A stretch of DNA of 64,000 nt from Saezia sanguinis (GCF_003991585.1 NZ_PQSP01000001.1:124001-188000); one strand, 5' to 3'. Counted from the first letter of the stretch, positions 51,200-60,755 are shown. Program-made: numbers and translations. Notes: generated from the sequence alone by a model not told the origin.

Positions 51200-52579
51200 T
51201 CAGAAAATCTTACCCGGATTCAGAATATGCAGTGGGTCGAGCGCCTGCTTGATCAGCTTCATGGTTGCCAGTTCCTGTTCGGTACGGCTGGCGCCCAGAT
51301 AGGCTTTTTTATGCAGACCGATGCCGTGTTCTGCCGAGACACTGCCGCCGAAATCGGCAACTGTCTGGTAAATTAACTGTTCCACCTCTTCATCACTGCC
51401 GTCGATATGGGCGCCATCTGTGCTCAGGTGCAGGTTGCTGTCACCCACGTGCCCGAAGCGGACTGTGACATGCCCAGGCCAGCGTGCAGCCAGCGCACTG
51501 GTACAGGCATCTGCAAAAGCGCCAATCTGGGTGATTGGCACGCTGACATCAAAGTTGATCGGGGGGTGCATGCCGGCAAAAAATTCGGCAGTGGCCTCAC
51601 GAATTTTCCATAAAGCCTGTGCCTGTGTTTGCGACTGTGCAATGGTGGCGTCCTGTATCAGGCCGTTTTCAAATGCGGATGCCAGCAGTTGTTCCAGACC
51701 GGATTGAAGCGATTGTGTATTGTTTCCACTGAGATCAATCAGCGCATAAAACGGGTGGTCTTTTTCAAAAGGGGGTTTCAGGTGCTGGTGTGCAAGCGAC
51801 CAGTGCCAGAAGTCCTGCCACATGAGTTCAAATGCAGCCACCCCTGCCGGGAAGTGTTGTTTAAGTTGAGAAAGCAGGGCCAGTGCCGCGGCATAATCCG
51901 GCAGCGCAATCAGCGCGGTCAGCCGGGCCTGGGGGGCCGGGAACAGTCGCAGCAGTACCCGGGTAATGACGCCCAGCGTGCCTTCGGAGCCAATGAAAAA
52001 ATGTTTCAGATCATAGCCGGTGTTGTTTTTGATCATTGGGCGCAGCATCGGCAGTACCGTGCCATCGGCCAGCACGACCTCCAGCCCGAGCACCTGATCA
52101 CGCATCATGCCATGTTGCAATACACCGTTGCCGCCTGCGTTGGTGGCAACAGCCCCGCCAATCTGACAACTGCCGCGCGCGCCCAGATCGACACCAAACA
52201 GCAGGCCATGGGCAGCGGCGGCCTGTTGTACGGCTTCCAATGTTGTACCTGCCTGTACCAGCATGGTATCGGCTTGCGTGTCCAGTGCTTCAATGTGATG
52301 CATTCTCTCCATGGAGAGCACAATGCAGTCAGGACGAATCACTGTGGCGCTGCCGGCCAAACCCGTGCGTCCACCCTGGGGCACTACCGTGATACGCTGC
52401 TGGTGGCAGTATTGCAGGGTTTTCTGCACATCGGCGGTTGAACGGGGGCGTACCAGTGCGGCGGGTTGCTGACCGGGGATTTCACTCCAGTCGGTACGGT
52501 AGTGTGGTGGAATATCTGCTTGCGGGGTGACAAGGTCATCCCCAAGAAGGGTGGTCAGTTTTTCTGCAATGGAAGACAT
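51200..52579 (-). CDS. FAD-linked 2-hydroxyacid oxidase (GlcD/D-LDH family)
   Basis: This 459-residue protein combines an N-terminal PCMH FAD domain (VVPQGGRTGLAGSAT, LFGVDLGARGSCQIGGAVATNAGG) with a C-terminal FAD-linked oxidase domain (VTVRFGHVGDSNLHL, VSAEHGIGLHKKAYL). It is of the type that oxidises D-lactate, glycolate or D-2-hydroxyglutarate. No glcE, glcF or iron-sulfur subunit is alongside, so it is a single-subunit enzyme passing electrons to a quinone or cytochrome. The substrate is unresolved. It is convergent with the PIN gene and separated from hutG by 258 bases. Confidence 0.88.
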   Translation of the reverse strand: MSSIAEKLTTLLGDDLVTPQADIPPHYRTDWSEIPGQQPAALVRPRSTADVQKTLQYCHQQRITVVPQGGRTGLAGSATVIRPDCIVLSMERMHHIEALDTQADTMLVQAGTTLEAVQQAAAAHGLLFGVDLGARGSCQIGGAVATNAGGNGVLQHGMMRDQVLGLEVVLADGTVLPMLRPMIKNNTGYDLKHFFIGSEGTLGVITRVLLRLFPAPQARLTALIALPDYAAALALLSQLKQHFPAGVAAFELMWQDFWHWSLAHQHLKPPFEKDHPFYALIDLSGNNTQSLQSGLEQLLASAFENGLIQDATIAQSQTQAQALWKIREATAEFFAGMHPPINFDVSVPITQIGAFADACTSALAARWPGHVTVRFGHVGDSNLHLSTDGAHIDGSDEEVEQLIYQTVADFGGSVSAEHGIGLHKKAYLGASRTEQELATMKLIKQALDPLHILNPGKIF

Positions 52580-52837
52580 ACGTACCGGCTATCAGTCTGG
52601 TGAAAACAGTGTATTCAAGGCATGAGGTCTTTTTTCAAAGCGTTTTTACCACAGAATCACCGCTATTATAAAAACTGTATGCGCCAAATGGGCAGGGTGA
52701 GATATAGGGAAGATACAGTTAGGCCGTTCTGACAGCAGGCCGGTGTCATCGTGCGCAGTGTATAACCGCAGGCCACAGCAGTATGCTTTTTAACTCTCAG
52801 TGTATGAAGCATCTGCTGTAGCGGTTGGAATGGTTTT
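52580..52837. other. Intergenic region between hutG and the oxidase gene
   Basis: Holds an imperfect hairpin (CAGCAG/CTGCTG with ATGCTT/AAGCAT, read on the minus strand at about 52775-52820) that may end the hut transcript. The oxidase promoter should also lie here. No gene seen. Confidence 0.35.
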
Positions 52838-53641
52838 TCAGGTGTTGCGGGCAAAGTCCAGTGCGGCTTCGAGCATGGCACGCAGGTGGGGTTGGACCTG
52901 ACTGGCTTTTTCATTGTGGTAAGCAAAGGGCAATTGCTCTTCCATGTAAATGCACTGAGCCATTTCCAACTGAACCGCGTGTACCTGTTGTGCCGGCTGG
53001 CCGTAATGGCGGGTAATATAACCACCTTTGTAGCGACCGTTGAGCACACTGGTGTAGCCTGTGGCCTGCTGTGCAATCTGCTGAATGCGGGTTTGCAATT
53101 CGGTTGCACAGCTTTGGCTGCTGTTGGTGCCGATGTTGAAGTCCGGCAGTTTGCCTTCAAAAAAGCGTGGTAAAACCGAGCGGATGGAATGTGCATCCCA
53201 CAAGACAACAGCAGGAAACTGCTGGCGCATGCGTGCCAGTTCAGCGGCAAGCTGGTCATGGTAAGGCTGCCAGTAATGTATGCGGCGGTGTTCGATTTCT
53301 GCCTGATTGGGTTCTTTATCTTGCTGGTAAATGGAGCCGCCTTCAAAAGTCTCCACCGGGCACAAACTGGTGGTGGCCTGCCCCGGATAGAGGCTTTCAT
53401 CTCCGGGCGGACGGTTCAAGTCAGCAACATAGCGTGAATAGGTGGCCTGTATGATGGAGGCGCCCATGTTTTTGGCAAAAGCGTACAGGCGCTCAATGTG
53501 CCAGTCGGTATCGGGCACCTGTTGTGCCTGCGGGGTCATGTTTCGGGCAATTTCCGGTGGCACAAAAGTGCCGACATGTGGCATGGAAATCAGCAGCGGC
53601 TGTGTGCCCTGGTGGAAAATGAAAGGTGTGGGCGTATTCAT
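52838..53641 (-). CDS. hutG: N-formylglutamate deformylase
   Basis: HutG hydrolyses N-formylglutamate to glutamate and formate, the end of the five-step histidine route. The 267-residue protein (N-formylglutamate amidohydrolase family) has PLLISMPHVGTFVPPE, DTDWHIERLYAF, YSRYVADLNRPP and VVLWDAHSIRSVLP, with His and Asp residues that bind zinc, and GYITRHYG near the end. ATG 53641 is the family start; the longer frame runs into hutF. It lies 10 bases after hutF, so the two are co-transcribed. Confidence 0.95.
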   Translation of the reverse strand: MNTPTPFIFHQGTQPLLISMPHVGTFVPPEIARNMTPQAQQVPDTDWHIERLYAFAKNMGASIIQATYSRYVADLNRPPGDESLYPGQATTSLCPVETFEGGSIYQQDKEPNQAEIEHRRIHYWQPYHDQLAAELARMRQQFPAVVLWDAHSIRSVLPRFFEGKLPDFNIGTNSSQSCATELQTRIQQIAQQATGYTSVLNGRYKGGYITRHYGQPAQQVHAVQLEMAQCIYMEEQLPFAYHNEKASQVQPHLRAMLEAALDFARNT

Positions 53642-53651
53642 ATGGTTCAAC

Positions 53652-55040
53652 TCAGTCGTGGATGTGGCGCAGCAGTTGCGTGCGGGCCTGTATGAATTCT
53701 TTCTGCGCTGGCTGATGCAGCAGGTGCTTTTGATCAACGCGCAATATGCCTTGCGTCCAGACGCGCCGGATGGCAGATGTGCGTGAACTGCCAAACACAT
53801 GGCCGGAAAGGGCCTGATCGGGTGTCAGTTGTGCCAGTGCACGGTGCTGGCAGTCCAGTTCGACCAAGTCGGCATTTTGTCCGACCGCAATCCCTGCGAT
53901 CGGGCGGGCACTGGCCTGCGTGCCACCTTGCACGGCTTGCAGGTATGTATTCTGGGCGACCGACGGGGTGGCTGTACTTGCCGCCACGTTGCGCTGGCGC
54001 CGTTGCAGGCGCTGGCTGTATTCCAGTGCCAGCAGTTCGGCTGCGGCATTGACGGTGACATGGCTGTCACTGCCGATACCCCAGCGCCCCTGATGTTGCA
54101 GCCATTGCGGCAGGTCGAAAATACCGTCACCCAGGTTGGCTTCTGTGGTTGGGCACAGGCCCGCAATAGCGCCACTGGATGCTGCTTGCTGGTATTCGCT
54201 GGCATTCATATGCGTGGCATGTACCAGACACCAGCGTGCATCGACAGCCATATGGTCCATCAGCCATTCGACCGGTCTTTGCCCGCACCAGGCAACGCAG
54301 TCATCAACTTCTTTGGTTTGCTCGGCAATGTGGATATGAATCGGCGCGGTGGCATCCAGTTGGTTCATGCCTTCGATGATGGCATTCAGGCTTTCCGGGG
54401 GTACGGCGCGCAAGGAGTGCGGAGCAATGCCGAGTTTGGCATTTTGTGCTTGGCATTGGGGCAACAGCTTGTCCAGCAGCTTCAGCATGGCGTCAGTGGT
54501 GTGGATAAAGCGCTTTTGGCCGTCCCCGGGAGGTAGCGCGCCAAAACCGCCGGTCTGGTACAGCACCGGCAGCAGTGTCATGCCAATGCCAGTGCGTTTG
54601 GCGGCATTGAGCAGGCATTGGCTGAGTGTGGCACTGTCGGCATAGGGCTGACCATCGGGCTGGTGGTGTACGTAATGAAATTCGCAGACGGAGGTATAGC
54701 CGGCCTCCAGCATTTCGGCGTACAACCAGGTCGCAATGGCTTCCAGTTGCTCTGGCGTGATGTGTGCTGCAAAGCTGTACATCAGGTTGCGCCAGCTCCA
54801 GAAACTATCCTGCTCGGCGTAGCGGTATTCAGTCAACCCGGCGCTGGCCCGCTGGAATGCGTGGGAGTGCAGGTTTGGCATACCCGGCACCAGTAGCTCT
54901 GTGGCTGATGACTGGCCGGGCGGCTGTGCCACATGGGTTTGAACCTGGTGGATAAGTCCGGCTTTATCCCATTGAACTAAAACATTGGGTGCCCATCCTG
55001 TTGGCAGCAGTGCATGCCGGGCAAAAAGCTGTGTAGTCAT
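53652..55040 (-). CDS. hutF: Formimidoylglutamate deiminase
   Basis: HutF converts N-formimidoyl-L-glutamate (FIGLU) to N-formylglutamate and ammonia. The 462-residue amidohydrolase has the metal motif MPNLHSHAFQR, CEFHYVHH, the substrate region GIAPHSLRAV, HIHIAEQ, LVHATHMN and the catalytic Asp in GIGSDSHVTVN. ATG 55040 gives MTTQLFARH; a GTG at 55046 is closer to AAGGAG and is possible. It is next to hutG, hutD and an amino-acid ABC importer. hutH, hutU and hutI are not in the window. Confidence 0.95.
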   Translation of the reverse strand: MTTQLFARHALLPTGWAPNVLVQWDKAGLIHQVQTHVAQPPGQSSATELLVPGMPNLHSHAFQRASAGLTEYRYAEQDSFWSWRNLMYSFAAHITPEQLEAIATWLYAEMLEAGYTSVCEFHYVHHQPDGQPYADSATLSQCLLNAAKRTGIGMTLLPVLYQTGGFGALPPGDGQKRFIHTTDAMLKLLDKLLPQCQAQNAKLGIAPHSLRAVPPESLNAIIEGMNQLDATAPIHIHIAEQTKEVDDCVAWCGQRPVEWLMDHMAVDARWCLVHATHMNASEYQQAASSGAIAGLCPTTEANLGDGIFDLPQWLQHQGRWGIGSDSHVTVNAAAELLALEYSQRLQRRQRNVAASTATPSVAQNTYLQAVQGGTQASARPIAGIAVGQNADLVELDCQHRALAQLTPDQALSGHVFGSSRTSAIRRVWTQGILRVDQKHLLHQPAQKEFIQARTQLLRHIHD

Positions 55041-55089
55041 TGGCACGGGTACTCCTTGTGTGCGTTGACGTGGTGGGAAATGATGGCGT

Positions 55090-55689
55090 TCATGATGGTT
55101 TTTTTTGTATCTGGACGTGAATCAGCAGCGCTTCCTCGGTTTGCGGGCTGGCTTGTACCTGAATGGTTTCTTCTGCCCACCACAATCCATGTTTGGGCGC
55201 AATCTGGGTTGTCAGTTCGGATGCGCGTGCCGTCTGGGTGATTGACCATATGCCCCGTGCATTCAGAAGCAGCCCGTATTCACTGGCGGGCAGGGTGAAA
55301 GCATTGCGGATGATGTGGACCTGTGCTGACCAGCCATGCCGCATGGTCATGACATTAAAGTCCTGCGTGGCGCCATCAATGAGTGTGCTGTCCAGTGCCA
55401 CATCGCCGGAAAACCGGAACGGTTCAAACGGCTGCTTCAGGCTGTGGTCAAAACTGCCGTCGCGGGCCTGCAGGCGCACACCATTTCCGCTGAGCAGCAT
55501 GATGGTGCGGTCCAGCCCCGGGTAGGCCGAGAAGGGGCCGTCCTTGTCGATATTGGCAACACTGATGCGCCAGTCAAACTGGTTCATGCTGCCGTCAAGC
55601 GGCCAGCATACAATTTCCTGCGTTGTCCCGCCGCCATTTTTCCATGGCATCGGCATGCACCGGTCAAGGTCAAAAAAGTGAATAGGCAT
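55090..55689 (-). CDS. hutD: HutD family protein
   Basis: This 199-residue bicupin matches HutD, a protein of hut operons with no catalytic role assigned. It is suggested to act as a governor on histidine utilisation, binding formylglutamate. MPWKNGGGTTQEIVCWP and WRISVANIDKDGPFSAYPGLDRTIMLLSGNGV are the typical opening; the second cupin has the AQVHIIRN segment. It sits between the ABC ATPase and hutF in the same orientation. Its presence ties the ABC importer to FIGLU or histidine metabolism. Confidence 0.9.
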   Translation of the reverse strand: MPIHFFDLDRCMPMPWKNGGGTTQEIVCWPLDGSMNQFDWRISVANIDKDGPFSAYPGLDRTIMLLSGNGVRLQARDGSFDHSLKQPFEPFRFSGDVALDSTLIDGATQDFNVMTMRHGWSAQVHIIRNAFTLPASEYGLLLNARGIWSITQTARASELTTQIAPKHGLWWAEETIQVQASPQTEEALLIHVQIQKKPS

Positions 55690-55713
55690 GATCCGTTGTT
55701 TTTCTGGTTGGCG

Positions 55714-56493
55714 TTATGAGCGGGAAATCACTGCTTGCAGAAATGTCTGTGTGCGCAGTTCTTTCGGGTTGCTGAAAATCTGCTCCGGTGCGCCGGCTTC
55801 AACAATACCGCCGCCATCCATGACCACGACCACATCAGCCACTTCACGGGCAAACCCCATTTCATGGGTAACCACGATCATGGTCATGCCGTCCTGTGCC
55901 AGCACTTTCATGACTTGCAGCACCTCGCCGACGAGTTCCGGGTCTAGTGCCGATGTGGGTTCGTCAAACAGCATCACAGTCGGGTTCATCGCCAGCGCAC
56001 GCGCAATGGCAACACGCTGTTTTTGGCCGCCGGACAGGCTGGCCGGCATGGCATGGGCCTTGTTGGACAAACCGACCTTGCCCAATAGCGACATGGCCTG
56101 TTCATGTGCCTGTTCTTTGGACATGTTCCTGAGCATGCGGGGGCCCACGCAGATGTTGCCCAGCACACTCAGATGCGGAAACAGGTTAAACGACTGGAAC
56201 ACCATGCCGACATCTTTGCGCAGCTCATTGAGTTCTCTTTCGGGCAGCATGACGCCATGTTTGACGATGCGCTTGCCGCAAATTTCGATATCGCCTTCTT
56301 CGGCCTGCTCCAGTCCGTTGCAGCAGCGCAAAAAGGTGCTTTTCCCGGAGCCGCTGGGGCCGATGACCACGACCACCTGGGTCGGGAGCACATCAAAATC
56401 AATGCCTTTGAGCACCACATGATCGCCAAAGCGTTTGCCCAGCTGGCGTATTTTGACAATAGGCGGCGTTGTATTCAGGTCGATATGTTTCAT
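55714..56493 (-). CDS. Polar amino-acid ABC transporter, ATPase
   Basis: This 259-residue ATPase of the GlnQ/HisP type has Walker [15 protein letters not shown]-loop [12 protein letters not shown], signature [15 protein letters not shown], Walker [15 protein letters not shown] and the switch His in VVTHEMGFA. It powers the permease encoded upstream, whose stop overlaps its ATG by four bases. It is followed by hutD after 24 bases. Substrate is set by the partner binding protein. Confidence 0.94.
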   Translation of the reverse strand: MKHIDLNTTPPIVKIRQLGKRFGDHVVLKGIDFDVLPTQVVVVIGPSGSGKSTFLRCCNGLEQAEEGDIEICGKRIVKHGVMLPERELNELRKDVGMVFQSFNLFPHLSVLGNICVGPRMLRNMSKEQAHEQAMSLLGKVGLSNKAHAMPASLSGGQKQRVAIARALAMNPTVMLFDEPTSALDPELVGEVLQVMKVLAQDGMTMIVVTHEMGFAREVADVVVVMDGGGIVEAGAPEQIFSNPKELRTQTFLQAVISRS

Positions 56494-57164
56494 TGCACCA
56501 TACCTCCGGCGCGTAATTTAGTTTCGAGCTTTCGCAAGGCCAGTGTTGTGATGCTGGTCAGGATCAGATAGATCAGTGCAATGCCCAGGTAGACTTCCAG
56601 ATCGCGGTAGGAGGTGCTGATGATGCGGGCACCTTCATGCATCACATCGTGAATGGTGATCAGGGAGATCAGGGCCGAGTTTTTGATCAGCGCAATGAAT
56701 TCGTTGCCCAATGGTGGAATCATGCGCACAACGGCTTGCGGCAGGATGATTTTGAGCATGGCCTGTGTGTAGGACATGCCCATTGAACGCGCTGCTTCCA
56801 TCTGGCCTCTGTCCACTGACTGGATGGAGCCGCGCACGATCTCGGAGATGTAAGCGCCGGAATACAGGCCCAGGCCGATAACGCCGCAGAAAAATGCCGG
56901 CAGCATGATGTCCAGCCGTGGCAGGCCGTAGTACCAGATGAACAACTGCACCAGCAGCGGTGTGCCGCGGATCAGCGTGATGTATGTTGTGCACAGGCTG
57001 TAAACGACATAGCGTTTGGGATTGAGTCGGCCAATGCCGACGAGCAGGCCTATGATGCACCCCAGTACAAGCGCACAGGCGGTGATTTCAATGGTGACCA
57101 GGGTACCGTGGAGCAGCGCTTCCCATCCCTTAAGGACAGGTGCGAAATTCAGATCGAGACTCAT
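56490..57164 (-). CDS. Polar amino-acid ABC transporter, permease
   Basis: This 224-residue protein has about five TM segments and the HisM/GlnP motifs [36 protein letters not shown] and the EAA loop [23 protein letters not shown]. As there is only one permease gene, it probably acts as a homodimer. ATG 57164 is chosen because the longer frame (57194) begins inside an 11-bp stem-loop. It follows the binding-protein gene after that hairpin and overlaps the ATPase gene. Confidence 0.92.
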   Translation of the reverse strand: MSLDLNFAPVLKGWEALLHGTLVTIEITACALVLGCIIGLLVGIGRLNPKRYVVYSLCTTYITLIRGTPLLVQLFIWYYGLPRLDIMLPAFFCGVIGLGLYSGAYISEIVRGSIQSVDRGQMEAARSMGMSYTQAMLKIILPQAVVRMIPPLGNEFIALIKNSALISLITIHDVMHEGARIISTSYRDLEVYLGIALIYLILTSITTLALRKLETKLRAGGMVQ

Positions 57165-57179
57165 AACAGACGTCCGGAA

Positions 57180-57205
57180 ATCAGACTCCCGCATGGGAGT
57201 CTGAT
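57180..57205 (-). promoter_or_regulatory. Intercistronic hairpin in the ABC operon
   Basis: ATCAGACTCCC (57180-57190) pairs with GGGAGTCTGAT (57195-57205), an 11-bp stem with a four-base loop and no T run. Such hairpins downstream of binding-protein genes protect their mRNA 3' end and lower permease expression. Confidence 0.7.
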
Positions 57206-57235
57206 GGATTCAACAAAATGGCGGCAAAGAAAGGC

Positions 57236-57985
57236 TTAGATGATGGTGGTGGGGAACCACTTCTGAACCAGCGCGTTGTATTCGCCGTTGGCTTTCAACT
57301 GCTCAATGGCGGCGTCAAACGCTTTGGTCAAATCAGGCAGGTCTTTGCGCACGGCAATGCCGTATTCTTCGGTTGTCAGTTGTTGTTCCAGAATACGTAC
57401 GCCACCACGGGTGCGCGCATACTGAAATGCTGCGGGTTTGCCGGTAACGGCAGCGTCCGAGCGGCCGATGTCAACCAGGTTGAACATCTGCTGATTTTTT
57501 TCCACTTCAATCAGTTCGGCGCTTGGAATATGTTCGCGCAGCCACTGTACTGATTTGGTGCCCACCTGTACGCTGATACGCTTGCCAGCCAGATCAGCCG
57601 GGGTTTTGATAGTGGTATTGTCGGCCCGCACCATGGCAACCAGACCGCCTGCCAGATAGGGTTTGGTGAAGTCGATGACTTCGGCACGCTCAGGCGTGAT
57701 GTAAATGGCCGATACGGCAATATCCGCGCGTTTGGAGACCAGGCTGGGAATCAGCCCCTTAAAATCAACATCGGTCCACTCGATGGGGCGGCCTAAAACC
57801 TTGCCAATGGCTTCCACCAGTTCAATGTCAAAACCGGTACGCTGGCCGTTTTCAACGAACTCCATGGGAGGGAAGGTGGCATCGGTTACAGCCTTAATCG
57901 GTTGTGTGCCCCCCTGGCTGAAAGCCAGTCCGGACAACCCCATGGCAAGCATACCACCCATAACCTGACGACGAGTAACTGACAT
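57236..57985 (-). CDS. Polar amino-acid ABC transporter, periplasmic binding protein
   Basis: This 249-residue binding protein has a twin-basic signal (VTRRQVMGGMLAMGLSGLAFS) and family motifs DATFPPMEFVENGQRTGFDIEL, GRPIEWTDVDFKGLIPSL, VSAIYITPERAEVIDFTKPY and GIAVRKDLPDL, which form the amino-acid pocket. ATG 57985 has AAGGAG 8 bases upstream; the longer frame (58024) adds residues before the signal peptide. It is first of the transporter genes after the IclR gene. The ligand is likely histidine, FIGLU or glutamate-like, given the hut enzymes behind it. Confidence 0.93.
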   Translation of the reverse strand: MSVTRRQVMGGMLAMGLSGLAFSQGGTQPIKAVTDATFPPMEFVENGQRTGFDIELVEAIGKVLGRPIEWTDVDFKGLIPSLVSKRADIAVSAIYITPERAEVIDFTKPYLAGGLVAMVRADNTTIKTPADLAGKRISVQVGTKSVQWLREHIPSAELIEVEKNQQMFNLVDIGRSDAAVTGKPAAFQYARTRGGVRILEQQLTTEEYGIAVRKDLPDLTKAFDAAIEQLKANGEYNALVQKWFPTTII

Positions 57986-58033
57986 GATTGAGTCTCCTTT
58001 TTGAAAAAAGTCAGTGAATAACAACCACCTACA

Positions 58034-58798
58034 CTAACGATTTTGCAGTTGATAATTAATACGCGCTGCGGTGATCAGCGTCATTTGAACAAAACTGTTT
58101 TCCTTGCCTGTAGCCCGTATGGAAGGGGCCATGAGCGTCAGCGTGCCCAGCAGGTAACGGTTACGTGAAAACAATGGCACGCTCACCCCCCATACACCGG
58201 GGTCCACTTCGCTCTCGCTGCAGGCATAACCCTGTGTGCGGATATCTTGCAGCAACTGCTTTCTGGCCAGTTGCTGCGATGCATCGGGAAAATCTGCCTG
58301 CAAAATGATGTCTTGCTGCGGTTCCGGCAGGTGCGCCAGCAGGCACTTGGCTGTAGCACCTTCGCGCAACGGCACACTGCGGCCTTTTTCAAAAGAGCAG
58401 CGCAAGGAGTGGGAACTCTCAATCATTTCAATACAGACAGCCTGCTGGTGCATGACAATGCTGATGGCCACACTTTCATGCGACTGATCAGCCAGTTTTT
58501 GCATGTCCTGCTTGGCATATTGTGTCAATAAGGATGCTTCGTCAAACCCCAGCGCCAACTGCAGGCTGACCGGGCCTGGCGCATACAGGTTATTGGATTC
58601 AAAAACAAAACCCCAGCGTTTCAGGATGGACAACTGGCGATACAGGGTGCTTTTTGCCAATCCGGTTTTTTTAATCAGATCGGCGGCACTGATCGGTTTG
58701 CCTGCCTGCGCCAGCGCCATCAGCACCATCAGTACGCGCTCATGGCTGCTGACCGGGACGGGTGCGTGGTTTTGTGCTTCGGGTTGAGTTGTTGGCAT
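58034..58798 (-). CDS. IclR family regulator
   Basis: This 254-residue protein has an N-terminal winged HTH (about residues 18-75: ISAADLIKKTGLAKSTLYRQL, LKRWGFV) and a C-terminal IclR effector domain (about 90-250: SVAISIVMHQQAVCIEMI, VPLREGATAKCLLAHLP, GYACSESEVDPGVWGVSVPLF). It is the promoter-proximal gene of the importer-hutDFG block and is the obvious local repressor. A palindromic site lies about 70 bases upstream of its start. ATG 58798 is preferred over TTG 58822. Confidence 0.9.
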   Translation of the reverse strand: MPTTQPEAQNHAPVPVSSHERVLMVLMALAQAGKPISAADLIKKTGLAKSTLYRQLSILKRWGFVFESNNLYAPGPVSLQLALGFDEASLLTQYAKQDMQKLADQSHESVAISIVMHQQAVCIEMIESSHSLRCSFEKGRSVPLREGATAKCLLAHLPEPQQDIILQADFPDASQQLARKQLLQDIRTQGYACSESEVDPGVWGVSVPLFSRNRYLLGTLTLMAPSIRATGKENSFVQMTLITAARINYQLQNR

Positions 58799-58870
58799 GA
58801 TGGCGTATTTAAAAAGGGTCAAAATAATCTGTAAGTGGTTAATATAGCTTGAAGCGCTGCATTTTTCATA

Positions 58871-58902
58871 CCATTTGATGAGAATAATTTCTCACAAAAT
58901 GG
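58871..58902. promoter_or_regulatory. Palindromic operator upstream of the IclR gene
   Basis: CCATTT and TGAGA on the left mirror TCTCA and AAATGG on the right, centred on ATAATT, with one extra A in the right arm. A 32-base imperfect palindrome in this place fits an IclR operator that controls the divergent promoters. Confidence 0.55.
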
Positions 58903-59252
58903 GAATATTTGCTGTTTTATCACATTACAGTACCTATGCAGCAAGCAGGCCTTTCATGTTGAATGGGGCTTGTTTGCAGGTATCAGAATACTGAGTGTGG
59001 TAAAACTGTAAATGACAATGATCAAATGCCTGAAAAAGAAACATGAAATGCACCAACTGCGTTCATGTGCACTGAATTGGTGCGTCAGGGGGATAGAGAA
59101 ATACCTCAAAATGTGTTTTAAATTCGCAGCGCTGTACAGAATTTGCGCAGGGCGTGCCAGGGACGTATGATCTCATTTATGATGGCACCGGTTAAACGAA
59201 TGATTCAGGCCCGGCTTTTTCATGCCCGGGAATATCTGAGGAGACATGTCAC

Positions 59253-60755
59253 ATGAGTTTGCGTCGCCGTTCGCTGTTGCTGTCCACGGGGGCATTGGCA
59301 GTTGCAGGTATTTCTCCGCTGGTACAGGCACAGAGCCCCAGAGGGCTGCGGCTGGGTATCACACTGGAGCCGCCAGGCCTGGACCCGACGGCCAGTGCAT
59401 CTTCATCCATTGCCGAAATTGCACTGTATAACGTGTATGAAACGCTGACCAAAATCCAGCCGGATGGCAGCGTGACGCCACTGCTGGCGGAGTCCTGGGA
59501 GGTTTCTGACGATGTACGCGCTTTTACGTTCCGCCTCAGACCTGGCGTGACATTTCATAATGGCGCGGCTTTTGATGCGAAAACGGTTCAGTTTTCCCTG
59601 CAGCGGGCCGGGGCCCAGGACAGCACCAATAAAGACCGGCAAATATTTGCCAATATCCAGCAGATTGTGCCGGTAGATGCGCATACGGTACGGCTGGAGC
59701 TTAAAAATGCAGATTCCGACTTGCTGTTCAAACTGGGAATGGCCACAGCCATTATGGTGGAGACCGGCAGTGTGGCCCAGAACCGTACTCAGCCGGTGGG
59801 CACCGGGCCTTACCAACTGGAAAGCTGGCGTAAAGGGGCGACTCTGACGCTCAGGAAATGGGCTGGTTACCGGCAGGCCAATCAGATTTCCATTGAGCGT
59901 GCCACTTTTCAATTTATCAGCGATGCGGCAGCGCAGGCGGCAGCCTTGCTGGCTGGCGATGTGGATGTATTTGCCCGTGCCGCGGTGGCACGCAGCCTGA
60001 GCGCATTCAAGCAGCAGCCGGCACGGTTTCAGGTTCTGGTCAGCAATTCACGTGCTAAAACCATTCTGGCGATTAATAACCGCCAAAAACCGCTGGATGA
60101 TGTGCGTGTGCGGCGGGCAATTACAGCGGCAATCGACCGCAAGGCCATCATTGAAGCCGCTGCGGACGGTTACGGCGTTCCCATCGGCAGCCACTATGTG
60201 CCGGGTATGCCGGGGTATATTGATGCCACCACAACGGTGCCTTATGACGTGGCTGCGGCAAAACAACTGCTGGCGCAGGCTGGCGTGACCACGCCGTTAT
60301 CGTTGCGCCTGATTCTGCCTCCGGCCCCTTATGCCAGACAGGGCGGAGAGCTTGTTGCAGCAATGCTGTCGCAGGTGGGCATTCAGGCCCGGATTCAGAA
60401 TGTGGAGTGGGCGCAGTGGCTTTCGGGTGTTTACACCAACCGCGACTATGACTTGTCCATCATTTCGCATGTGGAGCCGCTGGACCTGGATAATTACACC
60501 AAGCCCGGTTACTACTGGGGTTACCAGTCAGATGCGTTTAACGCACTGTATACCCGAATACAGCAGACGGTTGACGGGCCTGTGCGCAATCAGTTGCTGG
60601 CGCAGGCACAACAGATGCTGGCCGATGATGCGGTGAATGTGTGGCTGTATCAGCCGCAGTGGCTGACGGTGGCAAACTCCCGTATCAGGGGCTTATGGGC
60701 TGATATGCCGATTTTTGTGAATGATTTATCATCCATATCCTGGGCTTCTAGTTGA
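59253..60755 (+). CDS. Peptide/nickel-type ABC substrate-binding protein (SBP family 5), orphan
   Basis: This 500-residue periplasmic protein has a twin-Arg-like signal (MSLRRRSLLLSTGALAVAG, cleavage after VQA) and SBP family 5 features: LDPTASASSSIAEIALYNVYETL, VTPLLAESWEVSDD, FRLRPGVTFHNGAAFDA and VPYDVAAAKQLLAQAG. Members bind dipeptides, oligopeptides, glutathione or nickel-chelates. No dppBCDF-like permease or ATPase lies beside it, so it must work with a remote transporter or have become a solo receptor. GAGGAG at 59238-59243 precedes the ATG. Divergent from the IclR unit. Confidence 0.9.
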   Translation: MSLRRRSLLLSTGALAVAGISPLVQAQSPRGLRLGITLEPPGLDPTASASSSIAEIALYNVYETLTKIQPDGSVTPLLAESWEVSDDVRAFTFRLRPGVTFHNGAAFDAKTVQFSLQRAGAQDSTNKDRQIFANIQQIVPVDAHTVRLELKNADSDLLFKLGMATAIMVETGSVAQNRTQPVGTGPYQLESWRKGATLTLRKWAGYRQANQISIERATFQFISDAAAQAAALLAGDVDVFARAAVARSLSAFKQQPARFQVLVSNSRAKTILAINNRQKPLDDVRVRRAITAAIDRKAIIEAAADGYGVPIGSHYVPGMPGYIDATTTVPYDVAAAKQLLAQAGVTTPLSLRLILPPAPYARQGGELVAAMLSQVGIQARIQNVEWAQWLSGVYTNRDYDLSIISHVEPLDLDNYTKPGYYWGYQSDAFNALYTRIQQTVDGPVRNQLLAQAQQMLADDAVNVWLYQPQWLTVANSRIRGLWADMPIFVNDLSSISWASS

